From Rhodothermaceae bacterium (lineage in GTDB: Bacteria; Bacteroidota; Rhodothermia; Rhodothermales; JAHEMB01), in the NCBI GenBank assembly GCA_024643915.1, contig JAHEMB010000102.1, positions 1 to 8,498 of the forward strand: a stretch of DNA of 8,498 bases, in the 5' to 3' direction. Positions 1-6,972 of this stretch are shown here, piece by piece (the stretch's first letter is position 1; each line of letters opens with the position of its first letter). The notes beneath the pieces were generated by a model. That model was not told the origin of the DNA. It searched no databases and saw only the letters and a program-made list of their open reading frames with translations. The position numbers and the translations under genes were made by a program.

Positions 1-1778
1 AAGGAGGGCGTCGAGGCGGGCGGTGCGGTTTCCTGTGCCTTCAGGAGGGCCTGAAAACGCGCCTCTTTGCCTGCCAGGCCGCTCAGCAGGGCGTGGTGAA
101 AGAGGGAGTCGGCAGGATGCGCCCCGGCGATCTCGGCCAGCCGCGACAGGGCGGCGGCTTCGGCAGGCGGTGCTACGCGCCCCAGCGTCAGGGCGAGTTG
201 TAGCTGAACGGCCGGAGCCGGGTCGTCCGCCAGGCGTTCGAGGAGCGGCCACACTTCGGCGGCGTCGGGGCCGGCAGCGAGAGGCTCAACCAGCCGCACG
301 ACGGCGGCCACCACCTCCGGCTGCGGCGACCGGGCGGTGGCTGCCAGCACCGCCGGGTCGAGCGCCCCAAGCCCTTCGAGCGTCCAGAGCGCGTGGAGCT
401 GACCGAGGGGCCGCGTTGTGTCGCCCGCCAGCTCAGCGAGGCGCGGCGCCAGGGTCGTCAGGCCGCGGTCTACGATGAGGCGCTGGGCCGTGTCGCGGAG
501 CCAGCCGTTGGCGTGCGTCAGGTAGGGCAGCAGGTCCTCCCCGGAATGGTCAGACAGGCGCGGTGGCTTGCCGGGCGGGGTCGCCCCGTGCACCACGCGG
601 TAGAGGCGGCCTTTGCCTACGAGGGTATCGAGCCCGCGCGCCTGGATCTCGTCGCGCAGGTAGTCCGTCAGGTAGGTCTTGTGCTGGATGATGCCCCGGT
701 AGAAGTCCACCACGTAGAGTGTGCCGTCGGGGCCGTTGTAGAGGTTGACGGGGCGGAAAGCCTCGTCGTAGGAGGCCAGGAACTCGCGCCCCTCGTAGGC
801 CTGCCGGGCGGTGAGGCGCGTCCCGTCTTCGTGCAGGATATTTCGCTTGACAAGGTTAGCCGCCGGCTCGGCGACGAAGGCGTTGCCCCGGTAGGCGGGA
901 GGGAAGTTGTCGCCGCGATAGATGACCGGGCCACAGGCCGCCGTGAAGTGCCGCAGCCGCCCCAGGGAATCGAGGACGCCGGGCACGTACCCCCGGTTGA
1001 CGGCGGTCGCGTGGAGAGGGTACACGCGCTGATCCTCGGCGATCTCCACCCCGATGCCGTAGGCAACCGCGTGGTGCGGGTTTCGGAGGGTGCTGTTGGG
1101 CGGCAGCAGGTCGCCCTGCAATTGACGAGAGTTGTCGTTGTAAAAGAGCCGCCCGTAGTCGTCGTGCGTGAGGCCCCATTGCCCGCGAAACTCCGTCGCG
1201 TCCTTCACCCAGGTCCCGCCGATGAACCGGTAGCGGGCGCTGGACTTGGCGCTGTAGATCCAGTTGTCGAGCCCGTGCAACAGGCCGTTGGGCTGGTGCT
1301 CCACGTTGCCGCCCACCGCGTACGCCGAATCGACGAGCACGCGGGGGCCGGGCCGATCGCCCCGGTTCTCGACATACCAGAGGTTGGGCGGCTCAGCGAA
1401 GAGGATGCCGTCGCGGGCGTGGGTGAGGGCGCGGGGCAGCACCAGGCTGTCGAGGAAGACGATGTGGTGATCCATCCGCCCGTCGGCATCCCGATCTTCG
1501 AGGATGACGATGCGCCCGGTCGGGGCGTCCTCGTTGGTGCCCTCCACGTTGGGCATGTAACCCTGCATCTCCACCACCCAGGGCCGTCCGTCTGCATCGA
1601 AGGACAGGGCCACCGGGTCATGGATGAGGGGCTCCGACGCCACCACCTCGATCCGAAAATCATCGACGATCTCGAAATCATCAAGGGAGATCGGCGGCTC
1701 GTCGTAGTGTTCACGGCAGCCGCCGCACCACAAAGTCCCTGCGAGACAGGCGAGTACGAAAAGCCGTTCCGGGTTCAT
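1..1778 (-). CDS. PVC-type membrane-bound dehydrogenase lipoprotein, 3' end cut by window edge
   Basis: I translated this frame through the whole stretch: it is open for 592 codons from the ATG at 1778 to the left edge with no stop. Residues 1-21 form a lipoprotein-like signal (MNPERLFVLACLAGTLW, then CGGC; the -3 residue is Cys, so the lipobox is imperfect). Residues about 40-400 match the PVC-type 'putative membrane-bound dehydrogenase' N-terminal domain (TIGR02604-like beta-propeller): FRIEVVASEP, then FDADGRPWVVEMQGYMPN near residues 60-75, NPHHAVAYG near 233, and GPDGTLYVVDFYRG near 350. Residues about 415 onward are Ala/Leu-rich helices resembling HEAT repeats. In this family a c-type cytochrome CxxCH domain often follows; it would lie off the edge and is not visible. 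The substrate is unknown, though a sugar or alcohol is plausible. The gene is divergent from the glycoside locus at 2017. No Shine-Dalgarno site precedes the ATG. Family assignment is firm; function is inferred. Confidence 0.9.
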   Translation of the reverse strand, partial: MNPERLFVLACLAGTLWCGGCREHYDEPPISLDDFEIVDDFRIEVVASEPLIHDPVALSFDADGRPWVVEMQGYMPNVEGTNEDAPTGRIVILEDRDADGRMDHHIVFLDSLVLPRALTHARDGILFAEPPNLWYVENRGDRPGPRVLVDSAYAVGGNVEHQPNGLLHGLDNWIYSAKSSARYRFIGGTWVKDATEFRGQWGLTHDDYGRLFYNDNSRQLQGDLLPPNSTLRNPHHAVAYGIGVEIAEDQRVYPLHATAVNRGYVPGVLDSLGRLRHFTAACGPVIYRGDNFPPAYRGNAFVAEPAANLVKRNILHEDGTRLTARQAYEGREFLASYDEAFRPVNLYNGPDGTLYVVDFYRGIIQHKTYLTDYLRDEIQARGLDTLVGKGRLYRVVHGATPPGKPPRLSDHSGEDLLPYLTHANGWLRDTAQRLIVDRGLTTLAPRLAELAGDTTRPLGQLHALWTLEGLGALDPAVLAATARSPQPEVVAAVVRLVEPLAAGPDAAEVWPLLERLADDPAPAVQLQLALTLGRVAPPAEAAALSRLAEIAGAHPADSLFHHALLSGLAGKEARFQALLKAQETAPPASTPS

Positions 1779-1799
1779 CAGCACGAAAGGGAGAGGCAA

Positions 1800-1813
1800 A
1801 ACCGGTTGATCAA
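1800..1813. promoter_or_regulatory. Two overlapping palindromes, candidate operator
   Basis: AACCGGTT (1800-1807) and TTGATCAA (1806-1813) are both perfect 8-base palindromes sharing two bases, 22-35 bases upstream of the dehydrogenase ATG. AACCGGTT with a central CpG resembles the core of LacI-family operators, which would suit a sugar locus. No regulator gene is visible in the window, so this is only a candidate site. Confidence 0.25.
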
Positions 1814-1955
1814 TCGAAGGCCCCAATCTACACGTTCTTGCATAAAGTTGGAGACCTGTTTCCGAGCAACTGTGGGCTTCTCACTACGAGGTCTTCCCCG
1901 ACTTGGTCAGGGATCCAGTATTATTGACGGATGATCGCTTCGGCAACGCTGGCTC

Positions 1956-1984
1956 TTGGCTTTACCCTGCATAATTCGTTTATT
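1956..1984 (+). promoter_or_regulatory. Weak promoter-like hexamer pair upstream of the DUF1080 gene
   Basis: TTGGCT (1956-1961) and TTTATT (1979-1984) are separated by exactly 17 bases, and each matches its sigma-70 consensus hexamer at four of six positions. A transcript from here would begin roughly 25 bases before the DUF1080 start at 2017. The local sequence is AT-richer than the genes around it. The match is weak and may be chance. A 7/8 match to the Bacteroidota -7 box TAnnTTTG (TATTATTG, 1919-1926) also lies here, but without a well-spaced -33 box. Confidence 0.25.
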
Positions 1985-2016
1985 GCTGAAAGCGTGCTTC
2001 GACTTCGACAGGCCTT

Positions 2017-2844
2017 ATGACGAATCCCTCTCGCATGACACCGACGCGCGCGCTTCTGGCAGTTATGGGCCTGGCGCTGCTGGCGGTGGGCTGTGCCGAA
2101 ACAGACGAAGCGTCCCCGGCTTCGTCTCCCGCGCCTGCTGAAGCGGCGCCGAACAAGCTGACGGCGGCGGAGCAGGCCGACGGCTGGCGCCTCCTTTTCG
2201 ACGGAGAGACGTTTGCCGGCTGGCGCGGGCTCGGGCGCGACTCGATCCCCCCCGGTCACTGGACCATCGAAGACGGCACCCTCCGCAAGGTCGCCAGCGG
2301 CGCCGTGCCGACGGCCCCCGACGGCCAACCCCTCGAAGGAGGCGACATCATGACGGTGGACACGTTCGGCGACTTCGAGCTGGTGCTGGAGTGGAAGGTC
2401 GCCCCCGGCGCCAACAGCGGCATCAAGTACAACGTGTCCGAGGCGATGTCCACCGAGCACGCGCCGGCCACCGCCGCCCTGGGCTTCGAGTACCAGATCC
2501 TCGACGACGACCGGCACCCCGACGCCCAGAACGGCCCGAACCGCACCGCCGGCGCCCTCTATGACCTGATCCCGCCCGGCCCGGCAAAGCAGTTGAAGCC
2601 GGTCGGAGAATACAACGAGGCGCGCATCCTTTTCCGGGGGGCGCACGGCGAGCACTGGCTCAACGGCGCGCAGGTGGTCGCCTACGATCTGGGCAGCCCC
2701 CGCTTCGACTCCCTCCTGGCCGCCAGCAAATACGCGCCCGTTGAAGGCTTCGCCGAGCGGCGGCGGGGCCACCTCGTCCTGCAAGATCACGGCGACGACG
2801 TCTGGTTTCGGAATATCAAAATCCGCGCACTGCCTCCCGAATAA
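2017..2844 (+). CDS. DUF1080 / 3-keto-disaccharide hydrolase domain lipoprotein
   Basis: The 275-residue product begins with a lipoprotein signal: basic residues, a hydrophobic run ALLAVMGLALLAVG, and the acceptor Cys at residue 26. The acidic residues just after it (AETDE) could suit surface display in Bacteroidota-like cells, which is speculative. The DUF1080 domain (PF06439, a concanavalin-like jelly roll) starts at GWRLLFDGETFAGWRG, residues about 56-71, the family hallmark, and runs to the C-terminus. Other expected segments are GDFELVLEWKVAPGANSGIKY and GFEYQILDD. Characterised members act on 3-keto-glycosides, cleaving the glycosidic bond by hydrolysis or elimination. The gene lies 10 bases before the oxidoreductase gene, so co-transcription is likely. 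An in-frame ATG at 2035 would shorten the basic N-terminus; I keep 2017. There is no clear Shine-Dalgarno site. Confidence 0.9.
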   Translation: MTNPSRMTPTRALLAVMGLALLAVGCAETDEASPASSPAPAEAAPNKLTAAEQADGWRLLFDGETFAGWRGLGRDSIPPGHWTIEDGTLRKVASGAVPTAPDGQPLEGGDIMTVDTFGDFELVLEWKVAPGANSGIKYNVSEAMSTEHAPATAALGFEYQILDDDRHPDAQNGPNRTAGALYDLIPPGPAKQLKPVGEYNEARILFRGAHGEHWLNGAQVVAYDLGSPRFDSLLAASKYAPVEGFAERRRGHLVLQDHGDDVWFRNIKIRALPPE

Positions 2845-2854
2845 CCCAACGACC

Positions 2855-4219
2855 ATGGCCGATTCAATCAATCGCCGGCGGTTCCTCAAACAGACCGCCC
2901 TGTCGGGGCTGGGCCTGGGGCTGGCCGGTAGATGGCCGACACTCTACGGCCCGAACGCGCCCAGCGAGACCGTCGTCGTCGGGGTGATGGGAGTGAATGG
3001 GCGCGGGCAGGTGTTGGCCGAGATCTTCGCCGGCACCGACGGCGCCGAGGTGGCCTATATCTGCGATGTCGATACGCGGGCCATCGAGCGGGTGATCGGC
3101 GCCGTCAGCGCGCCGCAGCAGCAGGGCGATGGCTCCACGCGGCCCGCGCTGCAAGAAAAGCGACCGCAAGGCGTGACCGACGTCCGCCGCGTCCTCGACG
3201 ATGCCGACGTGGACGCCCTCGTGATCGCTGCGCCGGACCACTGGCACGCGCCGGCAGCGCTCCTGGCGCTGGATGCCGGCAAGCACGTCTATGTCGAGAA
3301 GCCCTGTGGCCACAACCCGCGCGAGGGCGAGCTGCTCGTCGCGGCGCAGCGGAAGCATGGCCGCGTGGTGCAGATGGGCAACCAGCAACGGTCCTCGCCC
3401 GAGACGATCCAGATCATCCAGGCCATCCGGGAGGGCCTCATCGGGCGCCCCTATTTCGCCAAGACGTGGTACGCCAACCGGCGCGGCCCCATCGGGCACG
3501 GCAAGCAGGCCCCGGTCCCCGACTGGCTCGACTACGAGTTGTGGCAGGGGCCGGCGCCGCGCACGCCCTACCGTGACAACGTCATCCACTACAACTGGCA
3601 CTGGTTCTGGCACTGGGGCACCGGCGAGTTGTGTAACAACGCCACGCACGAACTGGACGTGGCCCGCTGGGCGCTGGGCGTCGATTATCCGAGCCGTGTC
3701 ACCTCGGCCGGCGGCCGCTATCATTACGACGACGACTGGGAGTTCTACGATACCCAGGTGGCCTCCTTCGACTTCGAGGGCGACAAGACGATTACCTGGG
3801 AAGGGCGAAGCTGTAACGGCCTGGGGGTCGAAGGGCGCGGGCGGGGTACCATCATCCACGGCACCGAAGGCACCGTTCTCATCGACCGCGAAGGCTACGT
3901 CGTTTATGACATGGAAAACCGGGAGATCTGGCGCCGGGTGCGGCCCACCACTGTTTCCGCGCTCGATATCCGGGGCGGAGACGAGCTGACCGCCTTTCAC
4001 ATCGACAACTTCCTCCACACCATCCGCGGCACGGAAGCCGCCCGCGCGCCCATCGACGAGGGCCATAAGAGCGTGCTGCTGTGCCACCTGGGCAACATCG
4101 CGCAGCACTCGGGACGCGCGCTCCACTGCGACCCCGCCAACGGTCACCTCCTTGACGATGCCGAGGCTATGAAGCGTTGGAGCCGCGACTACGAGCCGGG
4201 CTGGGAGCCGAAGGTGTGA
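2855..4219 (+). CDS. Tat-exported Gfo/Idh/MocA family oxidoreductase
   Basis: I chose the ATG at 2855 because it gives a textbook Tat signal, NRRRFLKQTALSGLGLGLAG (residues 6-25); the longer upstream frame would overlap the DUF1080 gene. The mature part is a Gfo/Idh/MocA protein of normal length (454 residues in all). Its NAD(P)-binding Rossmann fold begins at residue 40 with a GVMGVNGRG loop (43-51) and contains the EKP motif (148-150). The C-terminal alpha/beta domain has WHWGTGELCNNATHELDVARW (252-272) with the likely catalytic His265. Relatives oxidise sugars or glycosides, often at C3, with a tightly bound nicotinamide cofactor, which explains export in folded form by Tat. It follows the DUF1080 gene by 10 bases. 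The sequence before the ATG, CAACGACC, is identical to that before the gene at 4349. The substrate is not determinable here; 3-keto-glycoside formation is inferred from context. Confidence 0.93.
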   Translation: MADSINRRRFLKQTALSGLGLGLAGRWPTLYGPNAPSETVVVGVMGVNGRGQVLAEIFAGTDGAEVAYICDVDTRAIERVIGAVSAPQQQGDGSTRPALQEKRPQGVTDVRRVLDDADVDALVIAAPDHWHAPAALLALDAGKHVYVEKPCGHNPREGELLVAAQRKHGRVVQMGNQQRSSPETIQIIQAIREGLIGRPYFAKTWYANRRGPIGHGKQAPVPDWLDYELWQGPAPRTPYRDNVIHYNWHWFWHWGTGELCNNATHELDVARWALGVDYPSRVTSAGGRYHYDDDWEFYDTQVASFDFEGDKTITWEGRSCNGLGVEGRGRGTIIHGTEGTVLIDREGYVVYDMENREIWRRVRPTTVSALDIRGGDELTAFHIDNFLHTIRGTEAARAPIDEGHKSVLLCHLGNIAQHSGRALHCDPANGHLLDDAEAMKRWSRDYEPGWEPKV

Positions 4220-4250
4220 ACGAGAGGAGGAATGGAGGAAAGGAAGAATG

Positions 4251-4274
4251 GACGAGAGGACGAGAGGACGAGAG
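4251..4274 (+). repeat. Three perfect tandem copies of an 8-base unit in a purine-rich leader
   Basis: GACGAGAG occurs three times head to tail in the gap between the oxidoreductase and the TIM-barrel gene. It lies in a run of about 70 bases (4220-4289) that is almost all purine on this strand. Each GGACG core is complementary to the two CGTCC cores at 4297-4301 and 4305-4309. Copy-number change by slippage would be possible and would not affect any coding frame. Confidence 0.85.
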
Positions 4275-4280
4275 GCGGCA

Positions 4281-4321
4281 GGAGAAGGTGAAACCACGTC
4301 CATACGTCCACACCTTCCTCC
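4281..4321 (+). other. Bulged hairpin with a repeat-containing loop, between two cistrons
   Basis: GAAGGTG (4284-4290) pairs perfectly with CACCTTC (4311-4317). After one bulged base, AGG/GGA on the left (4281-4283) pairs with TCC (4319-4321), giving a ten-pair stem. The 20-base loop contains ACGTCCA twice, at 4296 and 4304, again with period 8. There is no U-run afterwards, so it is not a classic terminator. It could stabilise or separate expression of the downstream gene; the role is unknown. Confidence 0.45.
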
Positions 4322-4348
4322 GTCTACATCACAACAAACGCAACGACC

Positions 4349-5200
4349 ATGCAGAAGCTTTCGCGCAGGCGATTTCTTGGAGTGACGGCGCTGGGTACAG
4401 CAGGGCTGGCGCTGGGGCGGAGTGGGGAGGCGGCGCCGTCCGCTGGCCTGCGGGAAGCCGTGAAGGTCAAACTTGGCGTGGCGAGTTATTCGTTGCGCGA
4501 GCTGTCGCGGGCCGATGCGATAGCCGCCCTCCAGGCGCTGGGCACGCCGTACGTCAGCGTCAAATCGATGCACCTTCCCTACGAGGCCACGCCCGAGGAG
4601 ATGGCTGCGGGCCGCCGCGCGTTTGAGGAGGCCGGATTGGAGATCGTCAGCGGCGGGGTCATCTACCTGCAAGAGAACGACGACGACCACATCCGCCGGC
4701 ATTTCGAGTACGCCCGCCTGGCTGGTCTGCCCATGATGGTCATCGCCCCGACACATGAGACGATGCCACGCATCGAGGCATTCGTGAAAGAGTACGACAT
4801 TGCCGTTGCCATTCACAACCACGGCCCGGAAGACGAGCACTTCCCCACGCCGCAGAGCGCGCTCACCGTCATCGGCGAAATGGATCCACGTGTGGGCCTT
4901 TGTGTGGACGTGGGGCACACGGCCCGGGCCGGCGTAGACGTCGTCGCGTCCATCGCCGCCTCGGGCGACCGGCTCTTCGAACTGCACATGAAAGACCTGC
5001 GTGATCTCACGGACAAAGAGAGCCAGTGCATCGTGGGAGAGGGCAAGATGCCTGTCGCCGCCCTCTTCAAGCAACTCCAGGCGATGGACTTCCCGGGGTA
5101 CGTAAACCTGGAATACGAGATCGACGCGGAGAACCCGCTGCCCGGTATGCAGCGCTCTTTCGCCTACATGCGCGGCGCCCTGGCAGGGCTGGCCGAATAG
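4349..5200 (+). CDS. Tat-exported sugar phosphate isomerase/epimerase-like TIM-barrel protein
   Basis: The 283-residue product starts with an excellent Tat signal, SRRRFLGVTALGTAGLALG (residues 5-23). The remainder is a xylose-isomerase-like TIM barrel (PF01261). Candidate metal and substrate residues are in the expected order: IHNHG (His156, His158), CVDVGHT (Asp187, His190), ELHMKDL (His213, Lys215, Asp216) and NLEYE (Glu255, Glu257), with the loop VGEGKM (229-234) between. Members isomerise or epimerise keto-sugars. Relatives beside DUF1080 and Gfo/Idh/MocA genes have been linked to turnover of 3-keto-glycosides, so the word 'phosphate' in the family name is probably misleading for an exported protein. 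It is the third gene of the locus, separated by a 129-base structured gap. The A/C-rich leader ends CAACGACC directly before ATG and has no Shine-Dalgarno site. Family is sure; the exact reaction is inferred. Confidence 0.9.
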   Translation: MQKLSRRRFLGVTALGTAGLALGRSGEAAPSAGLREAVKVKLGVASYSLRELSRADAIAALQALGTPYVSVKSMHLPYEATPEEMAAGRRAFEEAGLEIVSGGVIYLQENDDDHIRRHFEYARLAGLPMMVIAPTHETMPRIEAFVKEYDIAVAIHNHGPEDEHFPTPQSALTVIGEMDPRVGLCVDVGHTARAGVDVVASIAASGDRLFELHMKDLRDLTDKESQCIVGEGKMPVAALFKQLQAMDFPGYVNLEYEIDAENPLPGMQRSFAYMRGALAGLAE

Positions 5201-5206
5201 CAAAAA

Positions 5207-5254
5207 GGGGAGGCAGGGAATTTGCGCGGCAACGCGGGCGGAGGACCTACTTTG
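5207..5254 (+). promoter_or_regulatory. Two Shine-Dalgarno sites, each before an in-frame TTG start
   Basis: GGGGAGG (5207-5213) lies 8 bases before TTG at 5222. GGAGGA (5240-5245) lies 6 bases before a second in-frame TTG at 5252. No ATG or GTG start fits the beginning of the DUF2157 domain. The upstream start adds ten residues of low complexity (RGNAGGGPT). The downstream start begins directly before the family-like WKQHLEEW. Both are credible. Confidence 0.5.
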
Positions 5255-6373
5255 GCTGCAAGTTGGAAACAGCATCTCGAAGAATGGAGCGGGGCAGGGC
5301 TGATCGACGCCGCCACGGTCGAGCGCATTCGTGCTTACGAAGCAGGGCACGAGAAGGCGCACGGCCTGCGCTGGCCGGTGCTGCTGGCTATCGGGCTGGG
5401 CGGGTTGCTGCTGGGTGGCGGCGTGCTCCTGTTCGTGGCCGCGCATTGGGACGGACTCTCCCCGGCTGCGCGCTTCAGCCTGGTGCTGGGGCTGGTGGCG
5501 CTTTTTCACATCGCAGGCGCCCTCACCGCCGAACGCTTTGCCGTCCTTTCCGGCACCCTTCATGCCGTCGGGACGGTCTGCCTGGGCGCGGGCATTTTTC
5601 TCGCGGGGCAGATCTTCCATCTGGAGGAGCACTGGCCCACTGGGGTGATGTTGTGGGCGCTGGGCGCGGGCGTCGGGTGGGCGCTCTTGCGCGATTGGCC
5701 CCAGGCCGCGCTCGTGGCCCTGCTCGCGCCCGCTTGGCTGGGCAGCGAATGGATAGCAGCCACGCACGGATGGGGCGGCAGCGAGCAGCTCCTCGTCCAG
5801 GGCCTGCTGCTCCTCGCCCTCACTTACCTCACGGCGCTCCTGCCGGGGGAAGAATCCGCGACCCGAAAAGCGTTGGCATGGATCGGCGGGCTGGCAGTGC
5901 TTCCGCTGACCGTGTCCGTGTTGGCCTTCGACGCGTTTTCCGAGGTGGAACTGCCGGGTAGCTACCTCGTGCTGGGTTGGGCGGCGGCGCTGGCCCTCCC
6001 GCTCGGGCTGGCGTGGGGCCTTCGGCGTGAGGCGGCCTGGATGAACGGCGTCGCTGCGCTCTGGGTGATCGTGCTCGGAATGGTGGGACCGCCGCGTGAC
6101 GACTGGAGCGAACTCGGCATCTACCTGGTATGCGCGCTCGGCGCCATCGGGCTGATCGCGTGGGGCTTGAAAGAAGCGCGCAAAGAGCGCATCAATTTGG
6201 GCGTGGCCGGCTTCGCCCTCACCGTGCTCGTCTTCTACTTTTCCAACGTGATGGACAAGCTGGGGCGGGCGACGAGCCTCATCGGGCTGGGCCTGCTGTT
6301 CCTGCTGGGCGGGTGGCTGCTCGAAAAGGCGCGCCGCCGCCTCGTGGCGCAGTTGGAGGAAGGAGACGCATGA
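5222..6373 (+). CDS. DUF2157 domain multi-spanning inner-membrane protein
   Basis: Up to 383 residues. A short cytosolic N-terminal part, WKQHLEEWSGAGLIDAATVERI (about residues 15-36), is the typical start of DUF2157 (PF09925). About twelve hydrophobic segments follow, near residues 52-74, 86-104, 112-131, 140-156, 161-179, 189-206, 217-236, 247-267, 273-290, 298-316, 326-342 and 352-367. The tail after the last one is basic (RRRLVAQ). No biochemical function is established for the family that I can state. It is usually encoded with a GDYXXLXY protein, as here, where the two genes overlap by four bases. The start is TTG at 5222, or alternatively TTG at 5252 (373 residues). It lies 21 bases after the TIM-barrel gene on the same strand, so read-through is possible, but the translation signals differ and a functional link is not shown. 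Confidence 0.85.
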   Translation: MRGNAGGGPTLAASWKQHLEEWSGAGLIDAATVERIRAYEAGHEKAHGLRWPVLLAIGLGGLLLGGGVLLFVAAHWDGLSPAARFSLVLGLVALFHIAGALTAERFAVLSGTLHAVGTVCLGAGIFLAGQIFHLEEHWPTGVMLWALGAGVGWALLRDWPQAALVALLAPAWLGSEWIAATHGWGGSEQLLVQGLLLLALTYLTALLPGEESATRKALAWIGGLAVLPLTVSVLAFDAFSEVELPGSYLVLGWAAALALPLGLAWGLRREAAWMNGVAALWVIVLGMVGPPRDDWSELGIYLVCALGAIGLIAWGLKEARKERINLGVAGFALTVLVFYFSNVMDKLGRATSLIGLGLLFLLGGWLLEKARRRLVAQLEEGDA

Positions 6374-6888
6374 AACCCTGGATGAAAGGCCTCATGCTCG
6401 CCGCCGCCCACGTGGCCCTCGTAGCGTCACTTGGCGGCAAGCTGCTCTTCGACCGCGCCACGCGGCCCCGCGTGTGGGTGGAGACCGCGCCTTTCGATCC
6501 GAACCTCCCTATCCGGGGGCGCTACGTGCGGCTGCAACTCTTCGTCGAACCCCGCGGATTTCCTGAGATCGAACGGGACGCCAGTCAACAGCCCGTCACG
6601 CTCCAGGTCGATGGCGACCGGCTCATCGCCCACGCCGATACCCTGGTGGAGGGGTATGATCCTTCCTTGCTGTATGCCCGCGTGATCGAGCGCGAGGGCC
6701 GGGAAGTGGGGGTGCTGGATGACCCCGTCGCCTTCTTCATCACTGAGCACATCCCCGACCCGTCGCTGCGGGCGGCAGATGAGGAACTGTGGGTCGAAGT
6801 CACGGTGCCGAAGAAGGGGCCGCCCCGCCCGATCCAACTCGGCGTGAAGACAGGCGACGGCCCAGTCGTGCCGCTGGACCTGAGATAA
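6370..6888 (+). CDS. GDYXXLXY-family membrane-anchored protein with variant motif
   Basis: The 172-residue product starts at ATG 6370, inside the stop of the DUF2157 gene (ATGA), with a strong purine-rich ribosome site GGAGGAAGGAG (6355-6365). Residues 6-27 are a hydrophobic anchor or signal. The mature part opens with VWVETAPFDPNLPIRG and the family motif region at residues 50-57, which here reads GRYVRLQL rather than the canonical GDY..L.Y: Asp is replaced by Arg and the last Tyr by Leu. The C-terminal part has AFFITEHIPD and ELWVEVTVPKKGPPRPIQLGV, the usual last strands of GDYXXLXY proteins (PF14345). The protein probably sits at the outer face of the inner membrane with its DUF2157 partner. 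Function is unknown. Family assignment rests on the motif neighbourhood and the gene pairing. Confidence 0.8.
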   Translation: MKPWMKGLMLAAAHVALVASLGGKLLFDRATRPRVWVETAPFDPNLPIRGRYVRLQLFVEPRGFPEIERDASQQPVTLQVDGDRLIAHADTLVEGYDPSLLYARVIEREGREVGVLDDPVAFFITEHIPDPSLRAADEELWVEVTVPKKGPPRPIQLGVKTGDGPVVPLDLR

Positions 6889-6933
6889 GACGACGCACGG
6901 GGCTGCGAACGAAAAATATTGGTGTGCCTTCCC

Positions 6934-6965
6934 ATTGTGCGGCATTGGCAATTAGAATACATTTG
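6934..6965 (+). promoter_or_regulatory. Candidate Bacteroidota-type promoter (-33/-7)
   Basis: TACATTTG (6958-6965) matches the Bacteroidota -7 consensus TAnnTTTG exactly. ATTG (6934-6937) lies 20 bases upstream as a -33 box (consensus TTTG, usual spacing near 19). Transcription would begin at about 6970, right at the left arm of the inverted repeat at 6973. The oxidase start is about 310 bases further, so the leader would be long. It is a single motif match, so confidence is modest. Confidence 0.35.
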
Positions 6966-6972
6966 CATCGAC

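Noticed and set aside
393..1934. 513-codon plus-strand open frame
   Set aside because: It is antisense to the dehydrogenase gene, which shows clear family motifs throughout. The plus frame has no recognisable domain and a Val/Gly/Arg-biased shadow composition.
2741..2854. Upstream extension of the oxidoreductase gene to an ATG at 2741
   Set aside because: It would overlap the DUF1080 gene by about 100 bases and bury the Tat signal 38 residues inside. The ATG at 2855 places the twin-arginine motif correctly.
1921..2889. 322-codon minus-strand frame opposite the DUF1080 gene
   Set aside because: It is the antisense shadow of a well-supported lipoprotein gene, with no motif or ribosome site of its own.
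4281..4321. Rho-independent terminator after the oxidoreductase gene
   Set aside because: The stem has a 20-base loop and a bulge, and no T-run follows it.
2864..5767. 967-codon minus-strand open frame spanning the oxidoreductase, TIM-barrel gene and part of the DUF2157 gene
   Set aside because: The three plus-strand genes have full family signatures and export signals. The long antisense frame is a high-GC by-product without any recognisable domain.
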